Of a stretch of 5,539 bases of DNA, positions 1 through 5,539 are shown piece after piece. The stretch comes from an uncultured Collinsella sp. (lineage in GTDB: Bacteria; Actinomycetota; Coriobacteriia; Coriobacteriales; Coriobacteriaceae). The notes beneath the pieces are model-generated. The model saw only the letters and a list, made by a program, of their open reading frames with translations. It did not search any database and was not told the origin of the DNA. Numbering within the stretch: position 1 is the first letter of the stretch; the number at the start of each line of letters is the position of its first letter. The position numbers and the translations under genes are program-made. The stretch spans positions 1 to 5,539 of the forward strand of contig CALGZX010000126.1 of NCBI GenBank assembly GCA_937934165.1, written 5' to 3'.

Positions 1-11
1 CCAATCAAGTT

Positions 12-19
12 AAAAGGAG
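12..19 (+). promoter_or_regulatory. leuS ribosome binding site
   Basis: AAAAGGAG lies 5 nt before the ATG at 25 and supports that start. The leuS promoter must lie to the left of the window, because only 24 bases precede the gene. Confidence 0.85.
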
Positions 20-24
20 CTGAT

Positions 25-2601
25 ATGTGCGATTGCACAGATCATAAGGACGAGATCCCTGTCTACGACGCGCAGGCCATTGAGTCCAGGTGGATGAAGG
101 CCTGGGAGGATTCCAACCTCTTTGCCGTCGACACCGACGACAGCAAGCCCAAGAAGTACGTGCTCGAGATGTTCCCGTATCCGTCGGGCGACCTGCACAT
201 GGGTCACGCGCGCAACTATACCATCGGCGATGCCATGGCCCGTCAGGCCCGCATGCGCGGCTTTGACGTGCTGCACCCCATCGGTTTTGACGCCTTTGGC
301 CTGCCCGCCGAGAACGCCGCCATCAAGCACAACACGCAGGCTGCCGCCTGGACGTATAAGAACATGGACCAGGCGCTCGCCACGATGAAGCGCATGGGCT
401 TCTCCTACGATCTGGATCGCATGGTCAAGACCTGCAGTCCCGACTACTACCGCTGGGGCCAGTGGATCTTTGAGAAGCTGTGGGAAAAGGGCCTGGTCTA
501 CCGCAAGAAGAACCCGGTCAACTGGTGCCCCACCTGCAAGACCGTTCTGGCTAACGAGCAGGTCACCGAGGGCAAGTGCTGGCGCTGCGGCACCGAGCCC
601 GAGAAGCGCGACCTTGAGCAGTGGTACTTCAAGATCACCGAGTACTCCCAGGAGCTGCTCGACGACCTGGAGAAGCTCCCCGGCTGGCCCGAGCGCGTCA
701 AGCAGATGCAGGCCAACTGGATCGGTCGCTCCGAGGGCGCCGAGGTCGACTTTACCCTGTGTGACCAGGATGGCGAGCCTATCGAGGGCGACGAGGGCAA
801 GATTACCGTCTTCACCACGCGTGCCGATACCCTTTTTGGCGTCTCCTTCTTTGTCCTGGCTCCCGAGTACGCCGGCCTGCACGGGCTCGTCGAGGGCACG
901 GAGTACGAGGAGGCCGTCACCAAGATCGTCGAGGACTCCAAGCATATCTCTGCCGTCGAGCGTGCCCAGGGTACCCTCGAGAAGCACGGTGCCTTCACGG
1001 GCCGCTATGTGGTAAACCCCGTCAACGGCGAGAAAGTCCCCGTGTGGGTTGCCGATTATGTCGTTGCCGACTACGGCACCGGCGCCGTCATGGCCGTTCC
1101 CTGCGGCGACCAGCGCGACTTTGAGTTTGCCCGTAAGTACGACCTGCCGATCGTGCCGATCATCCTGGACGATGACGATCGCGCTGCCGTTGAGGCCAGC
1201 GGCGAGACCATCGATACCTTCCATGCCGAGACCGTCGACTGGGATTGCGCCCACGCTGCCGAGGGCACGTTGGTCCAGTCCGGCAAGTACACCGGCATGC
1301 GCGGCGGTAAGCACTCCGAGGGCGAGGCTGCCATCGTGGCCGACCTCGAGGCCATGGGCTGTGGTCGTCGCAAGGTCGAGTTCCGTCTGCGCGACTGGCT
1401 CATCAGCCGCCAGCGCTATTGGGGCAACCCCATCCCGGCCATCCACTGCGAGCACTGCGGCATCGTGCCCGTGCCCGAGGATCAGCTGCCGGTGACGCTG
1501 CCCGAGAACCTGGACCTGGGCGCCGGCGAGACGCTTGCCGAGTGCAAGGACTTCTATGAGACCACCTGCCCGGTCTGCGGTCGCCCGGCCAAGCGCGAGA
1601 CCGATACCATGGACACCTTCACCTGCTCCAGCTGGTATTACCTGCGCTATACCGACCCGCACAACACCGAGCTGCCCTTCTCCAAGGAAGCCGCCGACCG
1701 TTGGATGCCCGTCGATAACTACATCGGCGGCATCGAGCACGCCATTCTGCACCTGCTCTACAGTCGCTTCTTTACTAAGGCGCTGCGCGACCTGGGCCTG
1801 CTGAGCGTGGACGAGCCCTTCACCAACCTGCTGTGCCAGGGCATGGTCAAGGACGAGAACGGCGACACCATGTCCAAGTCCAAGGGCAACGTCGTGCCCC
1901 CGAGCTCGGTCATCGAGCCCTACGGCGCCGACACCATGCGTTTGGCGATCCTGTTTATCGCCCCGCCCGAGAAGGACTTCGACTGGGATCCCAAGGCCGT
2001 TGAGGGCGCCAACCGCTTTATCAAGCGCGCCTGGCGTATCGTGTGGCAGCTCGTCCAGTCGGGTGACGCCAACGTGGCCTTCGACAAGTCCGTGCTCGAC
2101 GAGACCGCGATGAAGCTCTACCGTGAGCGTCACCGCACCATCGCCAAGTGCACCGAGGACTTCGATCGCGGCCAGTTCAACACCGCGATCTCAGCCGTCA
2201 TGGAGCTCGTCAACGCGGCGAGCGCCTACCTCAACGCCACCGAGGGTGCTGACCGCGACAAGGCCCTGTGCTACGGCGTGGCCAAGGACATCGTGAGCGT
2301 CCTGGCGCCCATCTGCCCGTTCTGGGCCGACGAGCTGTGGCACGAGGCGCTCGGCTGCGAGGGCAACGCCTACACCGCCGCCTGGCCCGAGTTCGACCTG
2401 GCCGAGTCCATCGAGGACACGGTGCAGATCGTCGTCCAGGTACTCGGCAAGGTCCGTGGCCGCATCGACGTGGCCCGCGATGCCTCCAACGAGGAAATGC
2501 AGGCTGCCGCCGAGGCCGCCGTCGCCAAGTGGACCGAGGGCAAGACGGTCGTCAAGGCCATCTGCGTGCCCGGCAAGCTGGTCAACCTGGTGGTCAAGTA
2601 A
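25..2601 (+). CDS. leuS: Leucyl-tRNA synthetase (class I)
   Basis: This cytoplasmic enzyme activates leucine with ATP, transfers it to tRNA-Leu, and hydrolyses mischarged tRNA. Its 858 residues fit the usual bacterial length, so it looks complete. The HIGH-type motif is HMGH at 58-61. The first zinc-type knuckle has Cys168/171/185/188. The CP1 editing domain carries TTRADTLFG at 264-272 and GTGAVMAVP at 351-359, followed by DQRD. Its Asp365 aligns with the conserved editing aspartate (Asp345 in E. coli). A second Cys quartet is at 475/478/515/518. CSSWYYLR (534-541) and GGIEHAILHLLYSR (568-581) are synthetase signatures. The KMSKS loop reads TMSKS at 615-619, a change at its least conserved position. 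The anticodon-binding region follows, and the C-terminal domain starts near 795 with VLGKVRGR around 807-813. The ATG at 25 is backed by a good ribosome binding site. Arginine is encoded by CGC or CGT plus one AGG, with no CGG. The protein looks Coriobacteriia-like, which is inference. Confidence 0.98.
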   Translation: MCDCTDHKDEIPVYDAQAIESRWMKAWEDSNLFAVDTDDSKPKKYVLEMFPYPSGDLHMGHARNYTIGDAMARQARMRGFDVLHPIGFDAFGLPAENAAIKHNTQAAAWTYKNMDQALATMKRMGFSYDLDRMVKTCSPDYYRWGQWIFEKLWEKGLVYRKKNPVNWCPTCKTVLANEQVTEGKCWRCGTEPEKRDLEQWYFKITEYSQELLDDLEKLPGWPERVKQMQANWIGRSEGAEVDFTLCDQDGEPIEGDEGKITVFTTRADTLFGVSFFVLAPEYAGLHGLVEGTEYEEAVTKIVEDSKHISAVERAQGTLEKHGAFTGRYVVNPVNGEKVPVWVADYVVADYGTGAVMAVPCGDQRDFEFARKYDLPIVPIILDDDDRAAVEASGETIDTFHAETVDWDCAHAAEGTLVQSGKYTGMRGGKHSEGEAAIVADLEAMGCGRRKVEFRLRDWLISRQRYWGNPIPAIHCEHCGIVPVPEDQLPVTLPENLDLGAGETLAECKDFYETTCPVCGRPAKRETDTMDTFTCSSWYYLRYTDPHNTELPFSKEAADRWMPVDNYIGGIEHAILHLLYSRFFTKALRDLGLLSVDEPFTNLLCQGMVKDENGDTMSKSKGNVVPPSSVIEPYGADTMRLAILFIAPPEKDFDWDPKAVEGANRFIKRAWRIVWQLVQSGDANVAFDKSVLDETAMKLYRERHRTIAKCTEDFDRGQFNTAISAVMELVNAASAYLNATEGADRDKALCYGVAKDIVSVLAPICPFWADELWHEALGCEGNAYTAAWPEFDLAESIEDTVQIVVQVLGKVRGRIDVARDASNEEMQAAAEAAVAKWTEGKTVVKAICVPGKLVNLVVK

Positions 2602-2630
2602 GCATTGCGCGCTTAACTGACGCATAAAAG

Positions 2631-2665
2631 ACGAGGGGCGATCCGGTTGGGTCGTCCCTCGTTTT
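2631..2665 (+). terminator. Intrinsic terminator after leuS
   Basis: An 11-bp stem pairs 2631-2641 with 2652-2662 and contains a single G-U pair (2638 with 2655). The loop is 10 nt and a short TTTT run (2662-2665) follows. It starts 29 bp after the leuS stop. AAAA at 2626-2629 gives the opposite strand a short T run too, so it may work weakly in both directions, although no converging gene is seen. It separates leuS from the rimP operon. Confidence 0.85.
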
Positions 2666-2752
2666 GCATGTACCTGCCCAGGTGCCTTCGGTCAATTGTC
2701 CTATTCTTGTGGAGAAGCTGTGCGCACGCTGACCTGCAGGTTCGTACTGTGC

Positions 2753-2781
2753 TTGCACGTTTCCGCAGCTATTGGTATAGT
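2753..2781 (+). promoter_or_regulatory. Probable sigma-70-type promoter for rimP-nusA
   Basis: The -35 is TTGCAC at 2753-2758, then a 17-bp spacer, then -10 TATAGT at 2776-2781 (5 of 6 consensus bases). TG at 2773-2774 makes it an extended -10. Transcription would begin near 2787-2789, giving a leader of about 72 nt before rimP. The surrounding stretch is AT-richer than the genes. No transcript data are available, so the call rests on consensus and spacing. Confidence 0.7.
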
Positions 2782-2806
2782 TTTCTTGCAAATGAAGTTG
2801 TAATTG

Positions 2807-2839
2807 AAAGAAGTGGGGTTTCGGCCCCGCTTCTTTTTT
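2807..2839 (+). terminator. Terminator-like hairpin in the rimP leader (candidate attenuator)
   Basis: A stem pairs 2807-2818 with 2825-2836: 12 bp with one G-U pair (2814 with 2829) and four G-C pairs at the top. The loop is 6 nt (2819-2824), and a run of six T (2834-2839) forms the base and tail. It lies downstream of the predicted promoter and 8 nt before the rimP ribosome binding site, so transcripts from that promoter must pass it to reach rimP and nusA. It could be an attenuator or partial terminator. It could also end a short transcript made from 2788 onward. Confidence 0.8.
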
Positions 2840-2847
2840 GTATGGAT

Positions 2848-2853
2848 GGAGGT
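2848..2853 (+). promoter_or_regulatory. rimP ribosome binding site
   Basis: GGAGGT lies 6 nt before the ATG at 2860. An in-frame ATG at 2842 sits upstream of this motif and lacks such a site, so the motif decides the start in favour of 2860. Confidence 0.85.
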
Positions 2854-2859
2854 GCCGCA

Positions 2860-3354
2860 ATGGTCAAGACCAAGACCGAGCAGGCGATCATCGACGCGCT
2901 CGAGGCCGTCGCTCCCCAGCGCGATGTCGACATCGTCGACGTCGAGCTCGTGGGTGCCACCAAGGCCCCCTGCGTGCGCGTGCGTATCGAGGGTGCCGAG
3001 GGTCAGAGCCTGTCGCTCAACGACGTCACGGCCAACACCAAGTGGGTCGGCGATGTGATTGAGGAGCTCGACCCCATCTCTTCGAGCTATACGCTCGAGG
3101 TGTCGAGCCCGGGCATGGCGCGCCCGCTGCGCCGCCCGTGCGACTTTGCCCGCTTTGTGGGCGAGAACTGCGAGCTCACCTCCACCGCCACCGAGGGCCG
3201 TCGCAAGTACGCCGGCAAGATTGCCGCCGCCACCGAGACGAACGTGACCCTCGAGCTCGAGGACGGCGAGTTCGTCACTCTTGATTTCTCTGATGTTAAA
3301 AAGTGCAAGTTGAAGCCCACCTACGACTTCAAGCCCGCGAAGGAAGGAAAGTAA
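2860..3354 (+). CDS. rimP: Ribosome maturation factor RimP
   Basis: RimP is a cytoplasmic factor that binds the maturing 30S subunit and is needed for its efficient assembly. The 164-residue product is close to the family's usual 150-160. The N-terminal alpha/beta domain carries DIVDVELVGATKAPCVRVRIE at about 24-44, the family's beta-strand pattern. The signature VSSPGMARPLRRPCDFARFVG (about 82-102) matches the typical 'SSPGldRPL..p.df.rf.G' of the family. The rest is the Sm-like C-terminal domain. The frame is open upstream to 2647, but that part overlaps the promoter and hairpin and is not coding. The gene is the first of the operon, and its stop is 1 nt before the nusA ATG. All nine arginines are CGC or CGT, as in leuS. 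Confidence 0.95.
   Translation: MVKTKTEQAIIDALEAVAPQRDVDIVDVELVGATKAPCVRVRIEGAEGQSLSLNDVTANTKWVGDVIEELDPISSSYTLEVSSPGMARPLRRPCDFARFVGENCELTSTATEGRRKYAGKIAAATETNVTLELEDGEFVTLDFSDVKKCKLKPTYDFKPAKEGK
3342..3348 (+). promoter_or_regulatory. nusA ribosome binding site inside the end of rimP
   Basis: GGAAGGA lies within the last codons of rimP, 7 nt before the nusA ATG at 3356. With only 1 nt between stop and start, nusA translation is probably coupled to rimP. Confidence 0.75.
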
Positions 3355-3355
3355 G

Positions 3356-4414
3356 ATGGCAGCATCCGACATGATGTCCGCCCTGATGGAGCTTTGCCAG
3401 GAGAAGCACATCGACCAGCTCTACCTGATCGACCGCCTGGAGCAGTCGCTCGCCAAGAGCTATGCCGAGATCCTGCATCTTGAGTGGGGCGCCAAGGTGA
3501 CCATCGACCGCACCACCGGCAAGATCTACGTCTACCGCCTGGAGCCGATCGACGATTCCATGGACGAGGAGGGCAACTTCACCGAGTTCGAGGAGATCGA
3601 CGTCACCCCCAAGAACACGAGCCGCATCGCTGCCCAGCACGCCAAGGCCGAGATCAACGCAATCGTGCGCAACTCCGCCCGCGAGCAGATCTACGAGGAG
3701 TTCTCCGGCCGCATCGGTGACCTCATCAGCGGTACCGTGCTGCAGTCCACGCCCGACTTCACGATCGTCAAGATTCGCGAGGGCGTCGAGGCCGAGCTTC
3801 CGCATTTCGACCAGCGCCGTTACGAGAACGAGCGCAACGAGCGTCCGATGGGCGAGCGCTACCTGCACAACCAGCACATCAAGGCCGTGATCATCGACGT
3901 TCGCGACCCCAACTCCAACCTGCAGCCGGTTCGTGGCGAGCACAGCCGTCCGCCGATTGTCATCTCCCGTACCCACCCCGAGCTCATGCGTCGTCTGTTT
4001 GAGCAGGAGGTGCCCGAGATCTATGAGGGCACCGTCCAGATCAAGTCGATCGCCCGCGAGCCCGGTCAGCGCTCCAAGGTCGCCGTCCACTCGCTCGATG
4101 ACCGTCTGGATCCCGTGGGCGCCTGCGTCGGCCCCAAGGGCAGCCGTGTTCGCGCTGTCGTGGGCGAGCTCCGTGGCGAGCGCGTCGACGTCATCCTGTG
4201 GGATGCCGATCCTGCCGTCTACGTCGCCAACGCCCTGTCGCCCGCTAAGGTCACCCGCGTCCTCATCGACGAGGAGAAGGCGTACGCCGGCGTCATCGTG
4301 CCCGACGACCAGCTGTCCCTGGCCATCGGCAAGGAGGGGCAGAACGCCCGCCTGGCCGCCCGTCTCACCGGATACAAGATCGACATCAAGCCCGCTTCCT
4401 ATACCGGGGAGTAA
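3356..4414 (+). CDS. nusA: Transcription elongation/termination factor NusA, possible hybrid C-terminus
   Basis: NusA binds RNA polymerase and nascent RNA, and promotes pausing, intrinsic termination and antitermination complexes. The 352-residue product has the usual order: N-terminal RNA polymerase-binding domain (1 to about 117), S1 domain (about 121-184), KH1 with GPKG at 259-262, and KH2 with GKEG at 325-328. It lacks the acidic repeats found at the C-terminus of the gammaproteobacterial protein, as expected outside that group. The body has 29 arginines, none CGG, and glycine only as GGC or GGT until 4336. From 4337 to the stop, GGG, GGA and GGG appear within 72 bp. The last residues may therefore come from a different lineage than the rest. 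The function call is secure; whether the exact C-terminus belongs to this protein is not. Confidence 0.95.
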   Translation: MAASDMMSALMELCQEKHIDQLYLIDRLEQSLAKSYAEILHLEWGAKVTIDRTTGKIYVYRLEPIDDSMDEEGNFTEFEEIDVTPKNTSRIAAQHAKAEINAIVRNSAREQIYEEFSGRIGDLISGTVLQSTPDFTIVKIREGVEAELPHFDQRRYENERNERPMGERYLHNQHIKAVIIDVRDPNSNLQPVRGEHSRPPIVISRTHPELMRRLFEQEVPEIYEGTVQIKSIAREPGQRSKVAVHSLDDRLDPVGACVGPKGSRVRAVVGELRGERVDVILWDADPAVYVANALSPAKVTRVLIDEEKAYAGVIVPDDQLSLAIGKEGQNARLAARLTGYKIDIKPASYTGE

Positions 4415-4440
4415 GCGATACAGGAAAGGAGGACCATCAT
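4337..4440. other. Compositional junction between two lineages
   Basis: Codon use changes here. Left of it, CGG is absent from leuS, rimP and nusA. Right of it, CGG encodes 8 of 13 arginines in ylxR and 10 of 22 in ylxQ. Within nusA the first GGG codon is at 4337, then GGA at 4370 and GGG at 4406. CGT at 4361 and CTC at 4364 still fit the left side, so the breakpoint cannot be fixed to a base. It may lie anywhere from the KH2-coding segment to the ylxR start. Confidence 0.75.
4425..4432 (+). promoter_or_regulatory. ylxR ribosome binding site
   Basis: AAAGGAGG, a near-perfect Shine-Dalgarno sequence, lies 6 nt before the ATG at 4439, in the 24-nt gap after nusA. Confidence 0.85.
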
Positions 4441-4711
4441 GCAGAAGCCGCGGAAGATTCCACAGCGCATGTGCGTGGGCTGCCGGGAAAAGCGGGACAA
4501 AAAGGACCTGCTGCGGGTGGTCCGCACGCCGGAGGGCCAGCTGGTGCTGGATGCCACCGGCAAAAGGTCCGGCCGGGGCGCCTATGTGTGCCGCGACCCG
4601 CAGTGCCTGAAGAAGGCCCGGAAGTCCCGGGCGCTGGAGCGGATGCTGGAGACCGGCATCCCCGACGAGGTGTATGAGGCGCTGGAGCGCCAGATGGAAA
4701 CGGAAGCATGA
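4439..4711 (+). CDS. ylxR: YlxR family RNA-binding protein (DUF448)
   Basis: This is a small basic cytoplasmic protein encoded next to nusA and infB in many bacteria. In Bacillus subtilis the family member has been described as a modulator of RNase P (RnpM); the role here is inferred. The 90-residue product is of typical size. It shows the family's N-terminal RMCVGCREKRDKKDLLRVV (about 10-28) and the signature GRGAYVC (45-51), followed by a basic helix rich in Lys and Arg (about 57-69). Cys12, Cys15, Cys51 and Cys56 are visible. The start at 4439 has an excellent ribosome binding site, and the gene overlaps ylxQ by 4 nt. Arginine is CGG 8, CGC 4, AGG 1, with no CGT, sharply unlike leuS, rimP and nusA. 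The sequence looks like that of Oscillospiraceae-type Clostridia (inference). Confidence 0.93.
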   Translation: MQKPRKIPQRMCVGCREKRDKKDLLRVVRTPEGQLVLDATGKRSGRGAYVCRDPQCLKKARKSRALERMLETGIPDEVYEALERQMETEA

Positions 4712-5295
4712 CAGAACACATTTTATCCATGATCGGCCTGGCCAAAAAGGCCGGACAGGTGGCCATCGGCGAGGAGCCGGTGGGCGCCGCCGCCCGGGCC
4801 AAGGACGCCCGGGTCATCCTGGTGGCCCAGGACGCCGCACCCGGCTCCGTGCGCCGGGCCATGTCCTTCGGTCAGGCCGGGGCCTGCCTGTGCCTGACGG
4901 TGCCCTTTGACAAGGACCGGCTGGGCCGTGCCCTGGGCCGCACCAGCTGCGCCATGGCAGCGGTGACGGACATCGGCTTTGCCGAGGCCATCGTCAAAAA
5001 GCTGGCGGCCCTGGACCCGGAGCGCTACGCCCCTGCGGCCCAGCGGCTGGAGGTAAAGGCCCTTCGCGCGGCCCAGCGCCGGGCGGAGCAGGCCCAGCAT
5101 GAAAAGAATCTGCGCCGGGGCAAGAAAAAAGCCGCCCCGGTTCAAGCGGCCCCTGCGCCCCAAGCGCCGCAGAAGCCGGAAAAGTCCGCCCGCCGTCCCC
5201 GGCGGCCCGGGCAGCGTCCCCAGGGGGAACGGCCCCGTTTCGCGGGCTCCCGCCCGGTGCATAAGGGCAAGGGGTCCCCGAAAAAAAGCAAGTAA
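4708..5295 (+). CDS. ylxQ: YlxQ, L7Ae-family ribosomal-like protein with long basic tail
   Basis: Members of the L7Ae/L30e family bind kink-turn or related RNA folds. YlxQ is an accessory RNA-binding protein of the nusA-infB operon with an uncertain precise role. The core (about 1-100) shows ILSMIGLAKKAGQVAIGEE (5-23), the strand and Asp segment ARVILVAQDAAPGS (34-47), and SFGQAG (53-58). The remaining ~95 residues are unusual: the family is often near 100 residues and this product is 195. Residues 133-195 contain 21 Lys/Arg and only 2 Glu, with many Pro, Ala and Gln, and look disordered. The start overlaps the ylxR stop as ATGA with only a weak GGAA upstream, so translation is probably coupled. 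Arginine is CGG 10, CGC 8, CGT 4. No frameshift is evident, since the same codon style runs through the tail. Confidence 0.9.
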   Translation: MTEHILSMIGLAKKAGQVAIGEEPVGAAARAKDARVILVAQDAAPGSVRRAMSFGQAGACLCLTVPFDKDRLGRALGRTSCAMAAVTDIGFAEAIVKKLAALDPERYAPAAQRLEVKALRAAQRRAEQAQHEKNLRRGKKKAAPVQAAPAPQAPQKPEKSARRPRRPGQRPQGERPRFAGSRPVHKGKGSPKKSK

Positions 5296-5314
5296 GGAAT
5301 CGAATCACAAAGAT

Positions 5315-5320
5315 GGAGGT
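5315..5320 (+). promoter_or_regulatory. infB ribosome binding site supporting a TTG start
   Basis: GGAGGT lies 8 nt before TTG at 5329. The frame has no ATG, GTG or TTG between the ylxQ stop (5293-5295, same frame) and this TTG, so the motif selects TTG as the start. Confidence 0.8.
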
Positions 5321-5328
5321 GGCTCTAT

Positions 5329-5539
5329 TTGGGTAGCGTAGGTAACAAATACAGAGTGCATGAGGTGGCGAAGGACTTCGGCGTCCCCACCAAGCAGATC
5401 ACGGAGATTCTGACCAAGTATGCCGAGACGCCCAAAAACCATATGCAGGTTTTGGGAGATCGGGAGCTGTCTCTGATCTTTGAGAGTCTGACCCAGCACA
5501 ACCAGGTTTCCGGCATCCAGGCGATTTACGCCGATGCCG
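5329..5539 (+). CDS. infB: Translation initiation factor IF2, N-terminal part (truncated by window end)
   Basis: IF2 is the GTPase that places initiator fMet-tRNA on the 30S subunit and promotes subunit joining. Only the first 70 codons are inside the window, so the GTPase domain cannot be checked. The visible part begins with a TTG start and then NKYRVHEVAKDFGVPTKQITEIL, the helical IF2 N-terminal module. It continues with NHMQVLGDRELSLIFESL and GIQAIYADA, which resembles Clostridia of the Oscillospiraceae type (inference). The next in-frame alternative, GTG at codon 10 (5356), would cut into the conserved module and lacks a ribosome binding site. The gene follows ylxQ by 33 nt in the same frame. 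The two arginines seen are AGA and CGG, matching the right-hand codon style. Confidence 0.92.
   Translation, partial: MGSVGNKYRVHEVAKDFGVPTKQITEILTKYAETPKNHMQVLGDRELSLIFESLTQHNQVSGIQAIYADA

Noticed and set aside
10..2133. A 707-codon open frame on the minus strand opposite leuS
   Set aside because: It lies antisense to an unmistakable leuS. It is explained by the strong G/C preference at third codon positions, which removes stops on the other strand. Its translation is a low-complexity Gly/Leu/Val/Asp-rich string with no recognisable domain.
2792..2803. A three-codon leader peptide (ATG AAG TTG TAA) just before the rimP leader hairpin
   Set aside because: It has no ribosome binding site, is too short to control attenuation convincingly, and ends before the hairpin. 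Chance is likely in this AT-rich stretch.
2647..2859. A longer rimP start, using the open frame upstream of 2860 or the ATG at 2842
   Set aside because: The upstream frame covers the promoter, the hairpin and the leuS terminator. The ATG at 2842 lacks a ribosome binding site, while GGAGGT at 2848-2853 is correctly placed for 2860.
2602..2859. A tRNA, small RNA or riboswitch in the leuS-rimP gap
   Set aside because: No cloverleaf or known riboswitch fold was seen. The predicted leader is only about 72 nt and is largely taken up by the simple hairpin.
3329..4090. A 253-codon minus-strand open frame opposite nusA
   Set aside because: It is the same kind of antisense shadow of a GC-rich gene, with the same Leu/Gly/Asp-rich composition.
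4439..5539. A mobile element or genomic island carrying ylxR-ylxQ-infB into the left-hand genome
   Set aside because: There is no integrase, transposase, terminal repeat or tRNA site at the boundary, and the genes are core housekeeping genes in their normal order. An assembly join or homologous recombination explains the change better.

Overview
The window is a run of same-strand housekeeping translation and transcription genes: leuS (complete), a 258-bp intergenic region, then rimP, nusA, ylxR, ylxQ and the first 70 codons of infB. No rRNA, tRNA, CRISPR array, transposase or other mobile element is visible.

The window does not look like DNA from a single organism. The left part (leuS, rimP and nearly all of nusA) has high G+C and uses CGC/CGT for arginine, GGC/GGT for glycine and AAG for lysine. 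Together with the look of the proteins, this suggests a Coriobacteriia, Collinsella-like actinomycete (inference). The right part (ylxR, ylxQ, infB) uses CGG for 18 of the 35 arginines in ylxR plus ylxQ, and uses GGG and AAA freely. Its proteins resemble those of gut Clostridia of the Oscillospiraceae type (inference). leuS, rimP and nusA contain no CGG codon at all. The change falls at or near the last ~80 bp of nusA, in the conserved second KH domain.

Layout: leuS at 25-2601 has its own Shine-Dalgarno sequence and is followed by an intrinsic terminator at 2631-2665. A promoter with a good -35, a 17-bp spacer and an extended -10 lies at 2753-2781. Between it and rimP is a second strong terminator-like hairpin (2807-2839), ending 8 nt before the rimP ribosome binding site. 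It is a candidate attenuator for the rimP-nusA operon. rimP and nusA are separated by 1 nt, nusA and ylxR by 24 nt, ylxR and ylxQ overlap by 4 nt, and infB starts 33 nt after ylxQ.

Functionally, LeuRS charges tRNA-Leu. The rimP-nusA-ylxR-ylxQ-infB order is the classic bacterial cluster linking 30S maturation (RimP), transcription elongation and termination (NusA), RNA-binding accessory proteins (YlxR, YlxQ) and initiation factor IF2. I see no new defence or metabolic system. The most notable observation is the two-lineage junction inside this conserved operon, most simply a metagenome assembly chimera and less likely a real recombination event. The next is the terminator-like element in the rimP-nusA leader.
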